From an uncultured beta proteobacterium (GTDB lineage: Bacteria > Pseudomonadota > Gammaproteobacteria > Burkholderiales > Burkholderiaceae_C), in contig CAIQBN010000156.1 of NCBI GenBank assembly GCA_903870065.1, positions 1 through 38,776 on the forward strand: a stretch of 38,776 nucleotides of DNA, in the 5' to 3' direction. Each line of letters opens with the position of its first letter. Position 1 is the stretch's first letter. Under the pieces are notes generated by a model. That model did no database searches. It was not told where the DNA came from and saw only the letters and a program-made list of their open reading frames with translations. Positions 33,487 to 38,776 of this stretch are shown here, piece by piece. The position numbers were made by a program, and so were the translations under genes.

Positions 33487-34455
33487 TCAGCGCATTTTGG
33501 CTGCCATCACCGCCCGCAACTGGGGAACCAATTGCAGCATGGCTTGCCTCCCCGCCTCAATGGAGCGCTTGCGCGCACTAAAGTCTGAGCTTCCTATTCC
33601 GGACAATGCAGGTCTGACCACCACATCGGCCTCCCTGAGTTCAAAGTAATTGATGCTTTTACTCATGATTGAAAAAGTCTGCAGCAACACGTCCAGCGAG
33701 CCGCTACCAAGATTACTCTCAGGCGGGCTGGAAATATCGACGGCAATCACTATCTCAGCGCCCATTTGCCGCGCCGCCCGCACGGGCACTGGTGAGACCA
33801 ATCCACCGTCAACGTAATCGCGACCGGAAATCCGAACCGGCTGGAAGACCGCGGGTACGGCGCTGGACGCCCGCACAGCGGTGCCTGTGTCGCCACGCTG
33901 GAACAGCATACTCTGGCCGCTATTGAGGTCGGTCGCGACAATGCCAAGTGGCAGTGGCATATCTTCTATAAGGCGCGACCCCACCTGACCATTGACATAA
34001 CGTGCCAGCGCGTCGCCGCGCAACATTCCCCGATTGAAAAGAGGCAGCGTCCAATCCGCAAATGTTGCTTCCTCCATGACCTCGGCGACGCGCTGCAGTT
34101 GCTTCCCATTCTTGCCGCTGGCATAAATTGCGGCAACTAAACTACCTGCAGACGTGCCCGACACCAAAACGGGCCGAATTCCCGCCTCCTCCAGTACCTG
34201 GATAACGCCCACATGTGCAAATCCACGCGCAGCACCTCCACCAAGCGCCAATCCGATCCGGGCGGGAATTTTTGGCGCGATGACTAAAGGTGGCTGAGGC
34301 TGGGGTTGAGGCTGTGACACTTCCGGTCGCGGCAAATCGGACGGACGCGCATCGGGCAATGCGGCATCTTTTGGTGCCGTCTCACATCCCGCCAAAACCA
34401 ATGCCAGTGCCAGCGTACCAATGAGACGTATCGGCGTTCCAAAAAAAGCAATCAT
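33487..34455 (-). CDS. Patatin-like phospholipase, predicted lipoprotein (RssA-like)
   Basis: This 322-residue protein begins with a lipoprotein signal ending in the lipobox L21-A-G-C24, so it should be lipidated at C24 and membrane-anchored. A Pro/Gln linker (residues ~47-56, PQ repeats) leads to the patatin domain. The oxyanion loop GGGAARG is at 72-78, the nucleophile S102 is in GTSAG and the catalytic D216 is in DGG. Members hydrolyse phospholipid acyl chains. The ATG at 34455 has no clear ribosome site. It is divergent from the iron-binding protein gene, and its promoter region overlaps the Fur box (34465-34483), so iron control is possible. Confidence 0.9.
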   Translation of the reverse strand: MIAFFGTPIRLIGTLALALVLAGCETAPKDAALPDARPSDLPRPEVSQPQPQPQPPLVIAPKIPARIGLALGGGAARGFAHVGVIQVLEEAGIRPVLVSGTSAGSLVAAIYASGKNGKQLQRVAEVMEEATFADWTLPLFNRGMLRGDALARYVNGQVGSRLIEDMPLPLGIVATDLNSGQSMLFQRGDTGTAVRASSAVPAVFQPVRISGRDYVDGGLVSPVPVRAARQMGAEIVIAVDISSPPESNLGSGSLDVLLQTFSIMSKSINYFELREADVVVRPALSGIGSSDFSARKRSIEAGRQAMLQLVPQLRAVMAAKMR

Positions 34456-34464
34456 AATTATTTA

Positions 34465-34497
34465 CTTATTGAGAATCATTCGCGTTTGTAATATGAT
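34465..34497 (+). promoter_or_regulatory. Sigma-70 promoter overlapped by a Fur box
   Basis: TTGAGA (34469-34474) and TATGAT (34492-34497) are 17 bases apart. The 19 bases from 34465 (CTTATTGAGAATCATTCGC) match the Fur consensus GATAATGATAATCATTATC in 13 positions by hand, with the core GA-AATCATT intact. Fur bound with Fe2+ would cover the -35 element and repress the Fe3+-binding protein gene in iron-rich conditions. Confidence 0.75.
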
Positions 34498-34535
34498 TGA
34501 ACGTGTTCAACCTAACATCGTTCGAATTGATCACC

Positions 34536-35576
34536 ATGAAAAAACAAATTGTCATAGCCACCCTTTGCCTTGCAGCCGTTGTTCCCGTATTTGCGCAAGA
34601 ACAAATCCTGAACATCTATTCTGCGCGCCACTATCCGACTGACGAAGCGCTTTACTCCAACTTCACCCGAACAACCGGCATAAAAATCAACCGGGTCGAC
34701 GCGGACGACGCAGGCATTGTGGCGCGGTTGAAGGCTGAGGGTTCCTCCTCACCAGCCGACATTATCTTGCTCGTTGATGCCACCCGACTGTGGCGCGGTG
34801 AGATTGAGGGCCTATTCCTGCCGATCCGCTCGAAGTTGCTGGAAGACGCCATTCCACTTCAACTTCGCGGCAAAGCGACTCCCACAGGTGAAACGCCCTG
34901 GTTTGGCCTGTCCACCCGCGCACGCGTGATCGTCTACGACAAAGCACGGATAAAGCGCGAGGATGTTGATACGTATGAAGAACTCGGCGACCCCAAGAAC
35001 AAAGGAAAACTTTGCATTCGATCCGGCTCTCACCCCTACAACCTTTCGCTCTTTGGATCTGTCACGGAGCATTTGGGCGAAGTCCAGGCGGAGCAATGGC
35101 TCAAAGGGATGGTTGCCAATATGGCCCGCTCGCCAAAGGGGGGCGACACCGATCAGATCAAAGGAGTTGCATCTGGTGAATGTGGCATCGCTGTGACCAA
35201 CACCTATTACCTCGCCCGCATCATGCGTTCCAACGCGGCTGATGACCAAGCCATTGTGGATCGCATCGGTGTCGTTTTTCCGAACCAGGCCAGTTGGGGA
35301 ACACACATCAATATTGCAGGTGGCGCCGTCGCCCGCAATGCCAAAAACGTGACCCACGCTATACGGTTCCTAGAATATTTGGCCAGCCCTGGCGCACAGC
35401 ACCACTTTGCAAACGGCAACAATGAGTGGCCCGCCGCAAAAGGCGTAAAAATTGATAACGCTGCACTACAGGCAATGACCGCTAGCGGTTTCAAAAGCGA
35501 AACCATTCCAATCAGTGTCGTGGGAATGAACCAAATCAAAGTGCAGCAAATGCTAGACCGCGTGGGCTTCAAATAA
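34536..35576 (+). CDS. Fe(3+) ABC transporter periplasmic binding protein (FbpA/FutA type)
   Basis: The start is ATG at 34536 (346 aa), giving a signal peptide MKKQIVIATLCLAAVVPVFA with likely cleavage after residue 20. The mature protein is a transferrin-like periplasmic iron-binding protein: YSARHYPTDEALY near the N-terminus and the tyrosine pair in NTYYLARI (iron ligands in FutA/FbpA). It captures ferric iron in the periplasm and passes it to an FbpBC-type permease, which is not in this window. A Fur box upstream supports iron-starvation expression. No ribosome site is obvious. It is followed by a hairpin shared with clpA. Confidence 0.9.
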   Translation: MKKQIVIATLCLAAVVPVFAQEQILNIYSARHYPTDEALYSNFTRTTGIKINRVDADDAGIVARLKAEGSSSPADIILLVDATRLWRGEIEGLFLPIRSKLLEDAIPLQLRGKATPTGETPWFGLSTRARVIVYDKARIKREDVDTYEELGDPKNKGKLCIRSGSHPYNLSLFGSVTEHLGEVQAEQWLKGMVANMARSPKGGDTDQIKGVASGECGIAVTNTYYLARIMRSNAADDQAIVDRIGVVFPNQASWGTHINIAGGAVARNAKNVTHAIRFLEYLASPGAQHHFANGNNEWPAAKGVKIDNAALQAMTASGFKSETIPISVVGMNQIKVQQMLDRVGFK

Positions 35577-35586
35577 GCATACCCAC

Positions 35587-35618
35587 AAAAAAGAACTGAC
35601 TCTTACGAGTCAGTTCTT
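35587..35618 (-). terminator. Intrinsic terminator of clpA (hairpin shared with the convergent iron-binding gene)
   Basis: AAGAACTGACTC at 35591-35602 pairs perfectly with GAGTCAGTTCTT at 35607-35618 around TTAC. On the minus strand the second arm runs into a T-tract (six A on the plus strand at 35587-35592), so it ends the clpSA transcript. On the plus strand no T-run follows, so it would act weakly there. Confidence 0.88.
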
Positions 35619-35642
35619 GAGTTTGTTGAAGTTGAAGCGTAA

Positions 35643-37964
35643 TCAGCCAGCGGTTGCTTCTTCAGGTTTTGACTTACCCTTTTTCTCAGGCAAAGGCTGG
35701 ATATCCAGCAGCACTTCGGTTTTGCTTTCATCCTGATCGTCAAGGTCTACTGTCAACCGACCTCCTTCTGTCAATCTGCCAAACAGCAACTCATCAGCCA
35801 GTGCGCGTCGAATAGTGTCCTGAATGAGACGCTGCATAGGGCGTGCACCCATAAGCGGGTCGAAGCCTTTCTTGGCCAGGTGCTTACGCAACTTGTCTGT
35901 GAAGGTGACGTCGACCTTCTTATCCGCCAGCTGAGTCTCAAGCTGCAACAGAAACTTGTCTACGACACGCAAAATTACGTTTTCGTCCAGCGCCTTAAAA
36001 CTAACCGTTGCGTCCAGTCGATTCCGGAACTCCGGCGTAAAGAGCCGCTTGATGTCGGCCGCCTCGTCACCCGCTTCGCGCGGATTAGTAAATCCGATGC
36101 TGGCCTTGTTCATCGTTTCAGCACCAGCATTGGTCGTCATGACGATGATGACATTGCGAAAATCTGCCTTACGTCCATTGTTATCCGTCAATGTTCCGTG
36201 ATCCATGACCTGAAGCAGCACATTGAATATGGCTGGATGCGCCTTCTCAATTTCATCCAGCAGCAGCACACAGTGAGGCTTTTTAGTAATCGCTTCCGTC
36301 AGCAACCCACCTTGATCGAAACCAACATAGCCTGGTGGCGCGCCAATCAACCGACTCACGGCGTGTTGCTCCATGTATTCGCTCATGTCGAAGCGAATCA
36401 GGTCAATACCCATGATGTAGGCCAATTGTTTGGCCGCCTCAGTTTTTCCCACCCCGGTCGGGCCACTGAATAGGAATGAGCCGATGGGCTTATCGCCCTT
36501 ACCCAGACCAGATCGTGCCATCTTCACCGCAGAGGCCAAGACATCCAAGGCCTTGTCCTGTCCAAACACGACATTCTTCAGATCACGCTCCAAAGTCTTC
36601 AACTTACTCCGGTCGTCGTTAGACACATTGGCCGGTGGAATGCGCGCGATCTTCGCCACGATCTCCTCAACCTCAGTCTTGCTGATTGTCTTTTTGCGCT
36701 TGCTGGGAGCCAATATGCGTTGTGCCGCCCCAGCCTCATCAATTACGTCAATCGCCTTATCAGGCAAATGTCGATCATTGATGTACTTCGCACTCAACTC
36801 GGCAGCCGCCTGCAAAGCGGCAACCGCATACTTTACGTTGTGATGCTCTTCAAAACGCGATTTCAGACCCTTCAGAATTTCAACAGTCTGCTCAATAGTT
36901 GGCTCTACGACATCTACTTTTTGAAACCGACGGGAAAGAGCTGCATCTTTCTCAAAAATTCCGCGGTACTCGGTAAAGGTTGTTGCTCCAATGCACTTGA
37001 GTTGGCCCGAACTTAATCCGGGCTTCAGCAGATTGGAAGCATCCAAGGTTCCACCCGACGCAGCCCCCGCCCCAATGAGGGTATGGATCTCATCAATGAA
37101 CAAAACCGCGTTGGGCTTATCCTTGAGTGACTTCAGGACTCCCTTTAACCGCTGTTCAAAGTCACCCCTGTACTTGGTACCGGCGAGCAGCGCGCCCATA
37201 TCCAGTGAATACACTATCGCTTCAGACAGGATTTCAGGAACGTCACCCTGTGTGATTCGCCAGGCAAGGCCTTCCGCAATGGCCGTCTTTCCTACACCGG
37301 CTTCTCCGACCAACAGCGGATTGTTCTTGCGCCGACGGCATAAAATTTGAATAACGCGCTCGACCTCATACTCGCGTCCAATCAATGGATCGATCTTGCC
37401 ATCTTTGGCAAGTTGGTTGAGATTTTGAGTAAATTGCTCGAGTGGTGAAGCCTTTTCGCTCTTGTCATTGGCTCCCTCTTCACTTTCAACCGGATTTTCA
37501 CTGGCCTTTGCGGACTCCGGTGGATCGCTCTTTTTGATGCCGTGAGCGATGAAGTTCACCACATCGAGCCGCGTTACACCTTGTTGGTGCAAGTAATAAA
37601 CTGCATGCGAATCTTTCTCTCCGAAAATTGCTACCAGCACGTTAGCACCAGTGACTTCCTTCTGTCCGCTGCCCGTCGACTGAACGTGCATGATCGCCCG
37701 TTGAATCACTCGCTGAAATCCAAGGGTTGGTTGGGTGTCAACATCATCAGCACCCGCCACCTGAGGGGTATTGTCCTTGATGAAATTTGACAGCGATTTG
37801 CGTAAATCGTCGATATTGGCGGAACAGGCTCGCAGTACCTCCGCAGCACTCGGGTTGTCTAGTAACGCCAACAACAAGTGCTCCACTGTGATGAACTCAT
37901 GTCGCTGTTGACGCGCTTCGACAAACGCCATATGGAGGCTGACTTCCAATTCCTGGGCGATCAT
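35643..37964 (-). CDS. clpA: ATP-dependent Clp protease ATP-binding subunit ClpA
   Basis: This 773-residue AAA+ unfoldase feeds substrates to ClpP. The N-domain (1-~145) with two Clp_N repeats binds ClpS. AAA-1 has Walker A GEAGVGKTA at 220-228 and Walker B LFIDEIH at 288-294; AAA-2 has GPTGVGKTE at 501-509 and LLLDEIE near 568. The ClpP-docking IGF loop is at 623-625, which marks ClpA rather than ClpB. An acidic linker (~145-175) with many Glu follows the N-domain. AAGGA precedes the ATG at 37964. It is preceded by clpS, 78 bases upstream, and followed by an intrinsic terminator; the clpP gene is elsewhere. Confidence 0.97.
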   Translation of the reverse strand: MIAQELEVSLHMAFVEARQQRHEFITVEHLLLALLDNPSAAEVLRACSANIDDLRKSLSNFIKDNTPQVAGADDVDTQPTLGFQRVIQRAIMHVQSTGSGQKEVTGANVLVAIFGEKDSHAVYYLHQQGVTRLDVVNFIAHGIKKSDPPESAKASENPVESEEGANDKSEKASPLEQFTQNLNQLAKDGKIDPLIGREYEVERVIQILCRRRKNNPLLVGEAGVGKTAIAEGLAWRITQGDVPEILSEAIVYSLDMGALLAGTKYRGDFEQRLKGVLKSLKDKPNAVLFIDEIHTLIGAGAASGGTLDASNLLKPGLSSGQLKCIGATTFTEYRGIFEKDAALSRRFQKVDVVEPTIEQTVEILKGLKSRFEEHHNVKYAVAALQAAAELSAKYINDRHLPDKAIDVIDEAGAAQRILAPSKRKKTISKTEVEEIVAKIARIPPANVSNDDRSKLKTLERDLKNVVFGQDKALDVLASAVKMARSGLGKGDKPIGSFLFSGPTGVGKTEAAKQLAYIMGIDLIRFDMSEYMEQHAVSRLIGAPPGYVGFDQGGLLTEAITKKPHCVLLLDEIEKAHPAIFNVLLQVMDHGTLTDNNGRKADFRNVIIVMTTNAGAETMNKASIGFTNPREAGDEAADIKRLFTPEFRNRLDATVSFKALDENVILRVVDKFLLQLETQLADKKVDVTFTDKLRKHLAKKGFDPLMGARPMQRLIQDTIRRALADELLFGRLTEGGRLTVDLDDQDESKTEVLLDIQPLPEKKGKSKPEEATAG

Positions 37965-38042
37965 ATGATTTCCTTCTGCCTTACGATGATGAACAACTGT
38001 AATCTGAATCCCGATTGGCTGTGCATCTGATTCAAAATCACA

Positions 38043-38405
38043 CTAAATTTCCACGGGTTCGCACACACATTTCAACGGATGCCCGGCCTTGTGTGCCGCG
38101 TCAAGCACCTGATCTACCTTGGTTACCGCGACATCTCTCGAGTACACCCCGCAAACCGCCTTGCCGTCCAAATGTATCTTCAACATGATGCGGGTCGCCG
38201 ATTCCAAGTCCTTACCGAAAAATTCCTGAATCACCACCACGACAAACTCCATCGGGGTGTAATCGTCATTCAGCATGACCACCTGATACATCTGAGGCGG
38301 CTTTACACGTTCAGTACGACGTTCCAAGACCACCGAACCACTCTCATCGCGTTCTGGTAGCGTTATGGGAGTTTCGGGTGGTTTGAACGGGTTATTTGTA
38401 GCCAT
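38043..38405 (-). CDS. clpS: ClpA adaptor protein ClpS (N-end rule adaptor)
   Basis: The start is ATG at 38405 (120 aa); the frame extends to a GTG at 38426, but the ATG gives the family's usual flexible Pro-rich N-terminus. The core has N46-D47-D48 and YTPMEFV, forming the pocket for N-terminal hydrophobic residues, and H78 near the second part of that pocket. ClpS hands N-degron substrates to ClpA and inhibits ClpA action on other substrates. It sits directly upstream of clpA in the conserved clpSA order. A TTGACA-like element is present upstream on the minus strand (38464-38469), but its -10 partner is not convincing. Confidence 0.96.
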   Translation of the reverse strand: MATNNPFKPPETPITLPERDESGSVVLERRTERVKPPQMYQVVMLNDDYTPMEFVVVVIQEFFGKDLESATRIMLKIHLDGKAVCGVYSRDVAVTKVDQVLDAAHKAGHPLKCVCEPVEI

Positions 38406-38488
38406 GAAAAGGATTCTATCGGCCACCCAATGGTTTTGTGCCGCTTGACTGAATTGGTGGCTATGTCAACGGATTCAAGCCGCAGACG

Positions 38489-38524
38489 AAAAAAAACCGC
38501 CAGACACCTTGTTCGGTCTGGCGG
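38489..38524 (-). terminator. Intrinsic terminator of icd
   Basis: CCGCCAGAC at 38497-38505 pairs with GTCTGGCGG at 38516-38524 around a ten-base loop. On the minus strand the hairpin is followed by eight Ts (A-run on the plus strand, 38489-38496). It lies about 50 bases after the icd stop and isolates clpS from icd. Confidence 0.92.
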
Positions 38525-38575
38525 CTCATAACGAACCGTCGCTAAACCGGCACCGCTGCCGACCATCGCGGTTGA

Positions 38576-38776
38576 TTACATATTGTCAATCATGACTTGA
38601 CCAAATCCTGAGCAACTCACTTGCGTCGCACCGTCCATTAGGCGTGCGAAATCATAGGTTACTTTCTTGCTGTTAATCGACTTCTTCATGGAACTAATGA
38701 TCAAATCTGCAGCCTCCAACCACCCCATGTGCCGCAACATCATCTCAGCAGAGAGAATTTCGGAGCCGGGATTCAC
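38576..38776 (-). CDS. icd: NADP-dependent isocitrate dehydrogenase, C-terminal end (gene runs out of the window)
   Basis: The last 66 residues match the C-terminus of dimeric NADP-isocitrate dehydrogenase: [15 protein letters not shown], then YDFARLM and the terminal [12 protein letters not shown]. The frame is open to the edge of the window, so the catalytic part, including the Arg and Ser contacts for isocitrate, lies outside. The GTG at 38776 is an internal Val codon. It performs the oxidative decarboxylation of isocitrate to 2-oxoglutarate in the TCA cycle. An intrinsic terminator follows. Confidence 0.95.
   Translation of the reverse strand: MNPGSEILSAEMMLRHMGWLEAADLIISSMKKSINSKKVTYDFARLMDGATQVSCSGFGQVMIDNM

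Noticed and set aside
1-38776. CRISPR array, tRNA, rRNA, IS element or prophage
   Set aside because: No regularly spaced repeats, tRNA cloverleaf or rRNA-like stretch, transposase or phage protein was seen on either strand.

Overview
This 38.8 kb window looks like chromosomal DNA of a betaproteobacterium, most probably a member of the Comamonadaceae close to Rhodoferax or Polaromonas. That placement is inferred from the protein sequences (PHB phasin, AapJQMP, LivHM fusion, archaeal-type thymidine/AMP phosphorylase with a PRPP synthetase-like neighbour), the moderately high GC, and a short dispersed repeat of a kind I associate with that family. No rRNA, tRNA, transposase, phage gene or CRISPR array was found. 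Both ends cut through genes: a Pat-type acetyltransferase on the left and isocitrate dehydrogenase on the right.

Layout. 1-7 kb: Pat-like protein acetyltransferase, a hemerythrin, a receiver-GGDEF diguanylate cyclase, and a divergent pair of a saccharopine-dehydrogenase-like protein and a CurA-like reductase. 7-12 kb: a tightly packed minus-strand operon of acyl-CoA ligase, voltage-sensor K+ channel with a zinc-ribbon tail, core-MetE (MesD-like) methionine synthase and serine hydrolase. 12-16.4 kb: the general amino-acid ABC transporter aapJQMP behind a near-perfect sigma-54 promoter. 16.5-19.5 kb: a Baeyer-Villiger-type monooxygenase, an M14 murein-peptide amidase-like enzyme and a flavin reductase. 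19.6-22.9 kb: a three-gene nucleotide cassette (archaeal-type NMP phosphorylase, divergent PRPP synthetase, LOG-family phosphoribohydrolase). 23-32.5 kb: a long minus-strand run of thioesterase, nitroreductase, LivHM fusion, LivG, LivF, PncB, 2-hydroxyacid dehydrogenase, RmuC and an MFS transporter. 32.6-35.6 kb: phaP with twin PhaR-like operators and a strong terminator, a patatin lipoprotein, and a Fe3+-binding protein with a Fur-box promoter. 35.6-38.8 kb: clpS-clpA and the end of icd.

The most interesting signals are three. (1) The NMP phosphorylase / PRPP synthetase / LOG cassette could form a compact nucleotide-to-PRPP recycling module. (2) A gap-free 44-column repeat family has four copies, two of them read in the same frame inside the coding sequences of the acyl-CoA ligase and LivG. 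(3) pncB is fused into a HAAT-type ABC transporter operon that has no binding protein, which suggests a pyridine-carboxylate link. Regulatory sites that can be read directly are a sigma-54 promoter (aap), PhaR-like operators (phaP), a Fur box (iron-binding protein) and three intrinsic terminators. All counts were made by hand, and no database was searched.
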